64,000 nucleotides of DNA. It comes from Otis tarda (taxonomy: Eukaryota > Chordata > Aves > Otidiformes > Otididae). Shown in pieces: positions 37,504 to 48,160 of this stretch. Under the pieces are notes generated by a model. The model did no database searches, had not been told where the DNA came from, and was given only the letters and a program-made list of their open reading frames with translations. The stretch spans positions 137,343,053 to 137,407,052 of the forward strand of contig CM048552.1 in assembly GCA_026413225.1 (NCBI GenBank), written 5' to 3'. Numbering within the stretch: position 1 is the first letter of the stretch; each line of letters opens with the position of its first letter. The translations under genes were made by a program, and so were the position numbers.

Positions 37504-37840
37504 CGATTCACAAAAACCCCGTCCATCGCCGCGTTTCACCTCCGCTGATAACGGCAGCACAAACCTCTCGGGGGTTGGGGGGGATGGGTTCAGCCTCCAC
37601 GCTAAGGCACCACCCACACCCCCCCAAACCCCAGGCCCGCACCTCCCTCCGCCGCCGCCCCGCCCACTGCCACCGCCCCGCCCACTACCGCCCCCTGCCG
37701 GCTGCAGCCGAAGCCGCCGCCGCCCCTCCCGCTGCCACCCCGGGGCTGTCGCATTCACAGCAGCGCCTGGAAGGAGCGACCGTCACTCATCGCCGGGGTT
37801 CCCCCCTACGGCACATCGCACCAGAACTGGGCATTCGATG
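37504..37840. promoter_or_regulatory. Compact CpG island with GC boxes inside intron 2
   Basis: I count about 33 CpG dinucleotides in roughly 340 bp, against very few in the AT-rich flanks. The core (37620-37740) has several CCGCCC/CCCCGCCC-type GC boxes, the binding pattern of Sp1-family factors, in the orientation that reads GGGCGG on the minus strand. No TATA box is evident. In vertebrates such islands usually mark promoters. It lies between PDZ exon 2 and exon 3 of SHROOM2, so an internal minus-strand promoter is plausible; a plus-strand antisense transcript is the alternative. Promoter activity itself is inferred. Confidence 0.6.
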
Positions 37841-40217
37841 CCAGTCCTTGTGAACACCATGCTTCTGACCGTTCATCTGCACCAAGAAACAAAAGCTGGG
37901 TTTAGATAAGAATTCCCAGTTTTCCCTCCTTTAAAAGGAAGGGCGAGTCAGTCAGAACTGAGCTGTATCCACAAGGAACTGTTACACGCTGATAGCACTC
38001 ATTCTCCCAGTTAAAACCCTTCCAGTGATTATTTATATTAAAGATTCTTTAAAAAAAAAAAAAGTACATATCCAGTTTTCAGTCATTTCAGTTTCTACAG
38101 CACATTTTTGTTTGCAGAGCTACAGAGCGCCGTTTCACACCACAGTCCACAGGTTTCAAGGCACAAATTCGCCACAAGCCCCAGAATTTGGGAACCACTC
38201 ACTGTAGTTAAATTGCATAGCAGCTATTAAAATAAAATTCTTCTCCCTCCATTCACCAAGATGCAACTTAAGACTTTTCAGCAGTGTCGTAGCAAAGCCT
38301 CGCCTCTCTCTGGCGCTTAGTTTTTAAAACAGCCCAAGTTGACGTTTTGGCAGTTGCAGTAGGAGGTTCAAACTGCTTATGGTTATGTTAAACCTTACCT
38401 ATAACCAGGAATTTGTCCTGATTCCAGTGTAAGGTAAACGGCTACGAGACTGCCCTGCCCGCACGCCAAAGCTGCAACGCTAAGAAAACGCTGAGGGGCT
38501 GCAGCACTGAGATAAAATGGAAACCTACACGTGCTTAAAGGTCAAATGCACAATTCATTGGCATTCTCAAACAAGCAGCAGGCCGGGACACTGCACGTGC
38601 TGAACGTACGTCTCACAAGGTGCCCTCAGATTGTTTTAAAGCCAAATAAACCAAATCATGCCACAGTTGTTTGTCCTACAGAAAAAAACCCTCTCATATG
38701 TCGTTAAGACGGCCAGTTACAAGCAGTGTTAGCCCACGTCAGCCATGTAAGTTACCTACAAGAAGTTCAGTCCTTGGGACCTCCTCAACAAGCGACTCAT
38801 CCATCGTTTTTTATTCCATGTAGAGAAAACATCAGGAATTTGTACTGACAGCACAGTGCCCTTGCTGCTCCCCTTATAAATCCCTAACGACTTCCCAGTT
38901 TCTCATCTCACCTTCTTTAAAATAACACTAGGCCAGACATACCAACACTTCATTAACAAATTTTTTATAAATCTGTATGTGCTGGGGGGGAAGTCCTTCC
39001 AAGCCATGTCTGTCTGTATTTTTTGCACTTCACTAATCTTGTGCTCAATGGATTAAAATACACTGTAAGACCAACATAGTATTTAAATGAGTATGCAAAA
39101 AGACACGCAAATAAATTACAAAATCACTTATTCAATTTATGAAAAAACATTGTTCAGATACTTTTAGTCTTCTGAATCCTCCCTCCCTTGGGGGGAGGAG
39201 GAGAAAGGAGGTTGAAAATCACCATGAAGATATAGTTAAGTCACAGGGGCCTCAAATAATAACAACACTGTCACCGGTTTTCCTTCCAGAAATAGTTCAA
39301 TATATTTTTCCCTGCAGATTGTGAAGATCTCACCGAACTGCCTAACCTGGGAGCTCATGATTAGAACAGATTAATCTTTTCCTAAAAAGAAAAAAAAGAT
39401 AAAATCCCTATCTGAACAAATCAAATAGTTTTTGGAATAAGCACTTCTTTGGTCAAAATGTCTTATTTCTTTCTTCTTACTCTCCCTTCAAACAGACAAA
39501 CAACATTCCTTTCTACAGAGTACTGAAGGGGTCATTGCCCGACACAGACATTAGGTGTTTTCCCTCTCAGGCAACTACATTCGTAGAATTCAAATTACTT
39601 CATGTCACGTGAGTCACCACCAGCAGATCTATCTGCCAGGGTAACACAGGAATGAAGTATTTAAAATTCGGCAAAAGGCTAAAGTCCAGCAGCAAAACTA
39701 TATAAGGAATGTGAACATCATGTGGTGTCATACTCAATAATTCAACACATCCACAAGTTATCCTAATCTAGGATCAATCAGTTGCTATCAATTCCATAAA
39801 TAAGCTTTAGGTTCAGTGCAATACAATCCCCTTCTCCTTTCCCCGTGCCATTTTCAGTGTTCTCCTGCCTCCCAACATACCTGTCTGTATCTTTGTAACA
39901 GAAAACCAAGCAATGAGTAAAAGTGATTTTAAGAAGAGGACAAAACATCCAAAACTTGAGGTTGAACACTTTTCCTCACAGTTAGCCTCCCACTTTATTT
40001 CTTCCTCATTTCTTTGAAAATGGAGAAAGGAAGAGGGGGGTGGTATGTACATGCAAAAGAATATGAGAAGGAAGAAGAACACAGAAAGCCCCTTGAAAAT
40101 TTTCATGCAACAATCCCATATCAAAGGATCCTCCCCCAAATTAAAAAACTGCCACAATATATTTTGAAGTAAACCTTCACTGTCTGTCATTCATAACCAA
40201 CGCGGATGATTAAAAAA

Positions 40218-40312
40218 AGTTGTATATACACGGACATATATACCCATATATGTATATGTATAGATACATACATATGACATGTACATATACACATCTATAC
40301 ATACATGCAAAG
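40218..40312. repeat. TA/CA-rich low-complexity block
   Basis: Imperfect TATACA, CATATA and TACATA units over about 95 bp, with a short T/A-only lead-in. Confidence 0.85.
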
Positions 40313-41892
40313 GTAGTTTTTAGGCTTTTCAAAATTCAAAAAATGTCCACAACTCCTCTGTTCAGGTTGATGGTTTTGCACTTCAACCAGCAGTTTCTGG
40401 TCTTCCCAGTACACAAAGCCCTGCCAAAACCTGACCCACAATCTGCTTTTGAATTCTTCTCCCTGCTTCTTTCTAGAGCATCACAGCTTGAACTGCTTTG
40501 ATCGCTTTTTGTAAGGTGGTCCTACTGCCTTTCACTCAGATTCAGCCTTGGATGCCCCAACTTCCTGCTGTCTGGAGCCTAGAGAGCAGCAATTTAAATA
40601 TTTTTTCTAAAGTACACTCTATGCCAGCATTCACACTGTCTATCCAGGAGAGCCTTCAATGGACTTTCAAAGAGGGACAGTAAATTTAGGCTCTGTTGGG
40701 TGAGCCACACAGTGACTGCATAAACCCCTCTCAAGAGCCAACAAAACAGTGGGCCTTCCCAGCTGGGGCTGAAACATCAGGACTTGAAATTTTAAGTTAA
40801 CTGTGTGGAGACATCACAGCCTCACTTTTATAGAGATTAAATTTAAAATCTTCAGCTGAAGATTAAATGGAAATGCTCTCACATCATAATTGATCAAATG
40901 CTGCTTATGTGAGATTTGAAAAACTAGCATGCCAGCTCAATAGCCTAGGAAAGTGAATTTAAAGATGAAGCTCTTAATATCCAAAATCATCAACAGCAAC
41001 ATTACTGTTAGTTTGCCAGCTGTGCACCGTTTTCCAAAATAAACACAGGAGGGCTAACATAGAAATTCAAATACTACTGGCAACACTCAAGCCATATCAC
41101 AGTTTTTGTTTCAAGACTGCTTCCCTCCATTAACAGCAGCACACACCCCATCTGTTTGTCAGAACCACCTCTCCTTGCATATTGGCATCTGTTCTTTGGG
41201 GGAAATCCCCCGTGACATACTTCACTGGAATGGGATGAACCAATGATGAAAACTAATCAGCTCGGTATATGAAAAAATTCTTCTCTGACCTCAGACAGCT
41301 GAGCCCCGCTGCCTACATCCCCTTGTCCAGTGACAGCTGGATTAGCCACACGCAAAAAACCCAGACGTCTAAGACTGCGCATGTAACGTGCACAGACACA
41401 CAAACTGCAGAAGATGAACAGTTGAGAGAGAGAACAGTTGGCAGTTTCAAGCAACATTGAAACCCATGTACAAAAATTAAAGAGTAACATTTTTATGCAA
41501 AAAAAATCATTAGCAGCCTTGTCATCCTAAGACAAATCTATGACTGGCCTAGCATACTCAACTCTTTTCAAAGTTTAAATGATTTTGACGAGCAGAAAAA
41601 AAACTAAGTGAAAGTTGGGCTCCTGATTAACTTTGTGAATCCCTCTAGCTTATCAATGAGTAAACTATTTCCTTTCTGGTTAGAATGTATTGAAAACACA
41701 TTATAGTTGAAGAAAATAGTGTCTTGATTAAGGAAAGCTGTTAGCAACTGAATAACCATGAAGCAATGAACACGCCTAACCTAACAGCAGTCCACCTAAT
41801 TCCTAATCCCTAGCAATTACAGAAGCTCTTTGCAACGAGTTTTTGTATACTCACCTTCTGTGCTGGCAGCTCTTTGCTCAGCTCACCCATCT

Positions 41893-41962
41893 CCCTGGAT
41901 GGAGTCACCAGTGTGATTCCCCCCTGGATGGAGTCACCAGTGCAATTCCCCCCTGGAGTGCC
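41893..41962 (+). repeat. 29-bp tandem repeat, about 2.3 copies
   Basis: Copies begin at 41895, 41924 and 41953 with CTGGA. The first two full copies (GATGGAGTCACCAGTG core, then ATTCCCCC) differ at two bases. The third copy breaks down after its CTGGAG. Confidence 0.93.
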
Positions 41963-42522
41963 GTCACTGCCTCCGTCTTTACATCCTTTCCTCTCTCCAG
42001 CCCTCGTCCCATACGTGTTTGGGGTTGGCTATTCCCACCTTCCTCTCTCCAAGCTCACACTCCCTTTGCGGGCCAGTTCCTACACAGTCTTTTTCCACCT
42101 GTGTCTTTATGCTGGCAGCTAGATAGGCTTTTTTGTAGATCTATTGTAGTGTTAGAAGGAAAGTTGCAATGATAGAAGATGGTGCTGTAGTCACTCAATA
42201 ATCAAGTTAAAACATGAAGGAAAACACTGAATATATATTAAATCCAGTGTATCAGTCTAGTTAATGATAATAGACTTAAGAGCTCTATCAATGGCTGGAA
42301 AGAATTATTTAATGGTTTAGATAAACTATGAGCTAAGAAAAAATCAACATAGTATGCCTAAAATAATATAACCCCACACTGCGTGTGGATGTGTGAATTG
42401 ACTGACCTTCAACATGAATGAAGAAAACACAGAAAGACAAAGATCTGCCCTTTGTTCCATCAGAAATCCACAGGACATTTCAGAAGTACATAGACAAGAT
42501 CACCAAATGAAATATTCTTCTC

Positions 42523-42541
42523 AAAAAAAAAAAAAAAAAAA
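42523..42541 (+). repeat. A19 homopolymer
   Basis: 19 consecutive A in intron 2, with no recognisable element attached. Confidence 0.97.
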
Positions 42542-44708
42542 TCTCCAGTTCTCTCAGCTACCTCTGCTCCAAGTCCACCCAATACTAATTTACTCCTGAC
42601 ATACCTTACTGGCAATTGAGCTTTCTCCAGCCTGTAGACCTCAAAAGCAGTATTTTAAGCTCTATAAAAATTTTATTCTCAACACTTCAGGATTCACGAT
42701 GCCATAACTATAAATTTCCATGCATAAAAATTAAAGCCAGTACTTGCCCTTCGTTAAGGTGGGAATTATTGATTCAACTTCTGAGATGCAGAAGCTATGT
42801 TAACACATAAATGATGCAGCACTACAAACCCCTAATAACAAATGACCTTATTCCTAATCTAAAGTGGTGCAAACTGGCCACAGACAGCTTCTCTTTTCTT
42901 CAATGAATGATTATTCTCCCTGCTTGTCCACTCTGAGGCTGCAATATTGAAATCACAACCATGCTGAAAAGGAGGTATGGGCATCTTGATGTTACAAGAC
43001 CAACAGTGCCGTACCAGAGACAACTCAGTTTCCTGCTTCTTGAACTTCTGCATCAGTATTCTAACTCAACTCTCCAACTATTCCTACATCAGAGCAACAG
43101 TCAAGTTCTGGCTTTCCCACAGCTATTTTGAAAGCTTTTCACTCCCCCTGTCTCAAATACAGCAGCAGAAATTACTTGGGCTCAGCAAAACCTAAGAAAG
43201 GGAATGCTAAAAATAATACCAGCCAACAGGACCAGTAAGGGAATTAATACAAAATTACAAATTTGTGGCCCAATTTGGACTTCCCTACCCAAAAGCCTTT
43301 TCGAAATCTCTGTTGAAACTGTGCTGGTAGCAGTGGCATAAAAACACAGAAGATAATGCAACCTCAATGATACATTATGTGGTAAAACTGTTCACAAAAA
43401 GGAATGGCTAAAGCAGATGCACTGCAAGAATGGTATTTAAGGAAATAAATATATAGAACAATACTGCAGGTCTCCACTGCCAACAATATTGTCGATTTGC
43501 CAGGAAAAAAAACATTGGAATAAGAAGTAGAACCAACTTAACAGCCCCACATGAAGTTTTTTTGCTTATCTAGTTAGGAGTTTGCATTTGTTAAGTACTC
43601 AAATATTGCTTCTCAGGCTACTCTCACAACACTTGGGATTATCAAGTAATCTTCCAAATAAATACTGCTAACATCACACAGCATCCAGGACTCATTTAGT
43701 CCAGTTTAGCCTTAACTAAGTAAAAAGATGAGTGCAATACTGTAGAAAAAAAATTACAGTATTTTCCATATTAATAAAAAAAGTAATAAGATTTTTATGC
43801 AGAAGCTTTCCCTCAAGGCATCTTGGTCTCAGAAGGACAACAGAGATTTGAAAAGAAAAACTGCTGTATAAAAAAATAAAGAGGGGAAAAAGAAAACTAA
43901 AAGAAAACTCTGGAGGAGCCCCTTCTGGACTACACATACAAATGTATGTAAAAATTTATAGTGCTTCCACTGAATGTGACATTTGTAGATAGCTGTGCAA
44001 CTGTAAATCACTCTGTGATATATAGCACTGTTTTTTAAAAAGGATTTTTATTGTCATAATAACTGTTTTCAGATTAAAACAGACATTGGAGTTTTGGCAC
44101 TTTACAGGGCTCATAATTTGGGCATGAAATCTCAGCTGCCTTAATGTGTTGGAAGCCCGAGGCGTAAGGTGGTTATAGTTGCACAATCATCTTCTGAGGT
44201 AACCTCTCCCTCTTTACCTCCCAGGGGCAGCTCAAGTTTCAGGTGGAGAATCTAATTGTTCAATTCCAAATTACAGCCCCTTCTTAATCTCTAACTGATG
44301 ACTGCAGCTGTAACAGCATTACAACAAGAAGCAGTACAATTTGAAACGCACACCCATCTACAATTTCTGCATTGGCAAAGGCAGATATTTTCCTGCAACT
44401 GCTTGGAGCATGAGCTCCTCTCCTTCTGTGCCTATATTAATTCAGGATCAAGCTCTCCAACATGTTGTGTAGAGACTTCACTGAAGTAGAGGAGATCTGC
44501 ATGGGCAGGTATGACCTTGTCACTGCTGTCACTGCTGTCAAGAAGAGCTCCTACCAGCCTGCGGGGCTGCAGATCTGTGCCTTACCCTGAGAAAGGCAAG
44601 GCCACCACCCTCCATCCCTACAGTGGAGATGGGGGCTGCAGAGAACCAAGTGAAAGAAGCTGGCCCCTCTGCTGGGGCTGGCTCTATGTCCCCATTCATC
44701 TCCTGCCA

Positions 44709-44827
44709 TTTTATTCTCCAGATTGACTCTGTTGTAAAACTTATTCTTGGTGATAATTAAGCTGACTGAAGATTGAGATCTGAAGTGGTGGTATGAGGTG
44801 GGCTGGAAGAGGAATAATCTATTGAAG
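44709..44827 (+). repeat. Left arm of a long inverted repeat
   Basis: This 119-bp segment is the reverse complement of 45887-46006 with two internal substitutions (near 44768 and 44785) plus one substitution and a one-base length difference near the outer end. Similarity stops abruptly at both ends. The inner end overlaps a small perfect hairpin (44822-44844). Flanking bases do not show an obvious target-site duplication. Confidence 0.93.
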
Positions 44828-44844
44828 TTGGACCCCAACTTCAA
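44822..44844. repeat. Perfect 10-bp-stem hairpin at the inner end of the left inverted-repeat arm
   Basis: TTGAAGTTGG, a three-base loop ACC, then CCAACTTCAA. The first six bases belong to the long left arm, so the stem straddles the point where arm similarity ends. There is no equivalent hairpin at the right arm. Confidence 0.9.
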
Positions 44845-45886
44845 CCCTCCCTGCTACAAGACAGTGCTGATCCTTATCAGACAGTGGTTAAGCAAGAGTA
44901 AGATCCAGCTGAAGGCCACAGAAGCACGAATGGATAAGGATAACCTTTCTTCCCCTGCATGGTCTCTCTTATGGATGAGTATCTGCGTCATCCAAAGACA
45001 GCGACACTCTTCTTCCTATTGGAAAAGGACTAGCAGCTATGTCTGGAGAAGATGGGTCCCTCCCTGCACACAGTACTGTACCTACAGGATGTACAGTCTT
45101 GTCCCTGTCTCCTCCTCTGCCCAAACCTTCCTTCCTCCATCACACACACAGAAACAGAGGGGTATGTCTGACAGCTGAAAAGAGAGGGCTTAAATTTTTT
45201 CACTCCTCTCAATAACATGAGAACCCTCCAGAAATGCAGACACAAACTGAGAGGAAATGCAATGAACGCAAGGATATTAAATTGGCAACAGCTCTGCCAA
45301 AGATTCACCCACAATAGCCACCTCATCCCCTGCCCCAGAGAAACAGTGGTGGATACAGACAAATCTCCGTCCCCTGTGCCGCCCCCCTGCAGCTCAGCCC
45401 CTCAGGCAGCAACTCCCAGAGCTGCCAGCCCGAGCCACTGGTCCAGGCAAAGAACCCACTCCAGTCCAGCCACTGTGTGAACACACTCAAGTCTTCAGTA
45501 AATTTATGCTGATCAAAAAATAAAACCCTGCTTAACCTATTAACCACAACAATGCTGTTTCCTTTGATTTGGACACCCTGGGAACACTTATTTTGAGCAG
45601 ATGCACAGCAGTCTTAAAACACTTAACATCACTTAGAGCTGGAAGTTGAAAAGTGACCGGACAACTCTGATATGTGGGATTCTCAGAGCAGAGCTGATTT
45701 TGTTTAGTGGATAATGTTCTTGCAGGCTTTGAGGCTTATTTTGCAGAAACTGAATGTGCCAAGATACGCACTCAATTTAACATCATTAGACTTGAAAGCT
45801 GGGTTCAGTCACTTCACAGCAAAATAAAAGCTATTTTCTGAGCAAGATTGAAAACAGAATCACTTCACAGGAATAACAACACAAAT

Positions 45887-46006
45887 CTTCAATAGATTAT
45901 TCCTCTTCCAGCCCACCTCATACCACCCCTTCAGATCTCAATCTTTAGTCAGCTTAATTATCACCAAGAATAAGTTTTACAACAGAGTCAATCTGGAAAA
46001 ATAAAA
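45887..46006 (-). repeat. Right arm of a long inverted repeat
   Basis: This is the partner of 44709-44827 in opposite orientation, separated from it by a 1059-bp spacer (44828-45886) that shows no recognised transposase or viral frame. The arms could pair in RNA across the spacer. Confidence 0.93.
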
Positions 46007-47679
46007 CTAAAAAACCACAAGTTAAAACATATGCTTGGATACAAAGAAGTCAAATCCAAAACTACCTCAATGATTTTCCAAGGCCAGATCAGTTACAATG
46101 GATGAGGAAATACAGAGGAAAAAAGCTAAAGTTAATATCCATAAATACTCCTGCTGCTAAAGTTTGTGTGTTTAAAAGCCACAGGGGCTATCAGCATCCC
46201 TCTGAAGTGACTGAGTTTAATAACTGAATTAATCAGTGCACTCTTCCCATAAAAACCAAGGTATGGATCCTGACTCAAGGTATCTACGGACAATCTCACA
46301 ACAAATAGCAATGCTATATTCACATGCAGGTTGTGCCTACATCACTATTTTTAAACTCAGAGCAGTGAATGTGGCTCTATCCAACAGTGAATACTCAACT
46401 GTTTGCATTACATGCACTAGATCTAGTCTTCTTCAGCTGGAAAGCAAAATTGAGTTGTAACACTGGCGTTTGGGTGGTATAGAGCTCCCTCAGGGAAGTT
46501 TAAACAGCCTCAAAGAACAGAAAAGACATCTTTCATATATAGAAAAAGATCATGGAAAAAGATACACTGAATACTATGTATGAGCTCCAAGTAAAGAATG
46601 AAAGTCTAATATTTTACAGCTTTCCTCAAAGTTCAGTGAGGTCACCAGAAACATGTGATGTATTTTATGTGCCAATGCTCTGCTATATATTATTATGCTT
46701 TAATATAAACCAACAGTACCTGAAGAAGTTGATCATAACTTTTCTGGGATCCTGCCTCCCAAACACAATGGGCAGTTCCTATCCGAGCAGGTCACGCTGG
46801 AGGGAAGCTCTATTAGCCTCAGTCACTAGATTAAGGATTTCTCTAATGGAACTGGCTGCTCTGTCTGGTCAGTGCTAAGCAGATAGAGACAGAAACACAT
46901 CCTGAGCCCACGCTGCTCCGACACCCCACCTTCACAGCATATGTTCTCTAAGACCAGGAAGCAGCAACTGCCTGGCAGTGAGAAAAAAAAATCCTGCTCT
47001 GCCAAATCTACCATTTAACACTCTCTCCTGCCCTTCCCAAAACTGTGTAAGACAAGTGTATTTTTTTTTTTCCAGTTTTGCTCATTACTCATATTCCTTT
47101 CCTTCCCATGGAGAAATCCCATGATTCCTTCTTTAGATTTACAAGAAGGAACAATTTTGGTCTCACACGTTCATCAGCATACTTGTTTCCTCTTGCACTG
47201 TTCCATAAAAATCCCCTTACATCCTGGTGCAATCTCTGTGCATCTTGGCAAACTACTCACAGCCTGGGAAACTTTTTCCATTGAATTTTCATTTCACACC
47301 AATAAAAGCTCAAGACTGAAAAACTCTCAGGCCTTGACACTTTAAGTTTCACTAACAGACTGACTCTGCTATGCCATTTGTCCTGATGATACATACTGAG
47401 ATGAAGAAGACAGCCCAAGAAAACGACTTGCAGACCTCTTAGAAAGTAGCAACTGCAAACCACTTCAGTGCTCGGCATCACTGGGAGAGGAGCGGTTTTG
47501 CTCTGCAACACAAAGCATGCCGAAGCCAAGTCTGCGTGAGAAACGGGAGGCAAATTGCCAAGCGAACTACAAAATACTCTTCTCAAAGTCACCTCCCCTT
47601 TTCCACACCTGCCAACTCCACTTCAACAATCCTATTAAGAAATTTTAATCAGATGCATTTGAGACAGCCCTGCATGGCA

Positions 47680-48160
47680 TTCGCCCCGCCCCTTCCACGG
47701 ACAAGTTAATAAGACACAAAAAAGCCAAGAGAAAGGCACCACGAGCACTTCCTTATCCCAAGGAAGGGTTGTAGGGGTGAGGAGCTGCTGGAGCTGACCA
47801 GGTGCCGGTGCCCTGCCTCCTGGCCAACCTGGCAGGAGCCTCCCCACTCCGGCACAGCCCTAGGTACCTACCCAGGCACTGCGTTGGGCAGCGCGTCCTC
47901 CCCAGACCCCTTCCTCAGGGACCAGGCATGGCTCCTGGCTGGCAGGCAAGCGTCCACATCAGGGAGCAGGACCAGGCCAAGAGAGAAGCGATGGGGCCCC
48001 CGCTGTGGGCTGGGGCCGCAGATGTGGGGCGCGAGTGGCACCCGCCTGGGCTCCGTCCCTTGGCGAAAGTGAGCGATGCTGGCGGAGCAGAGCATGGGAC
48101 CCCGCAGCCCTCCACGACTGACTGTCCTCCTCCCTCCCTAATCCGCGCCGCTGTGCCAGC
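47680..48160. promoter_or_regulatory. GC-rich, CpG-enriched segment in intron 2
   Basis: I count about 25 CpG in about 480 bp, including CGCCCCGCCCC near 47685 and clusters at 47890 and 48145. It is denser than the surrounding intron but weaker than the island at 37.5 kb. Overlapping open frames exist on both strands, as expected of GC-rich DNA, and none resembles a known protein. It may be a weak promoter, an enhancer or simply GC-rich sequence. Confidence 0.35.

Noticed and set aside
37498..37758. 86-codon minus-strand Gly/Arg-rich frame in the CpG island
   Set aside because: The composition is a direct product of GGC repeats, so it is not evidence of a peptide.
44828..45886. Spacer of the inverted repeat as a transposase or retroviral gene
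   Set aside because: Its open frames (up to 126 codons) lack any recognisable motif and no target-site duplication is visible outside the arms.
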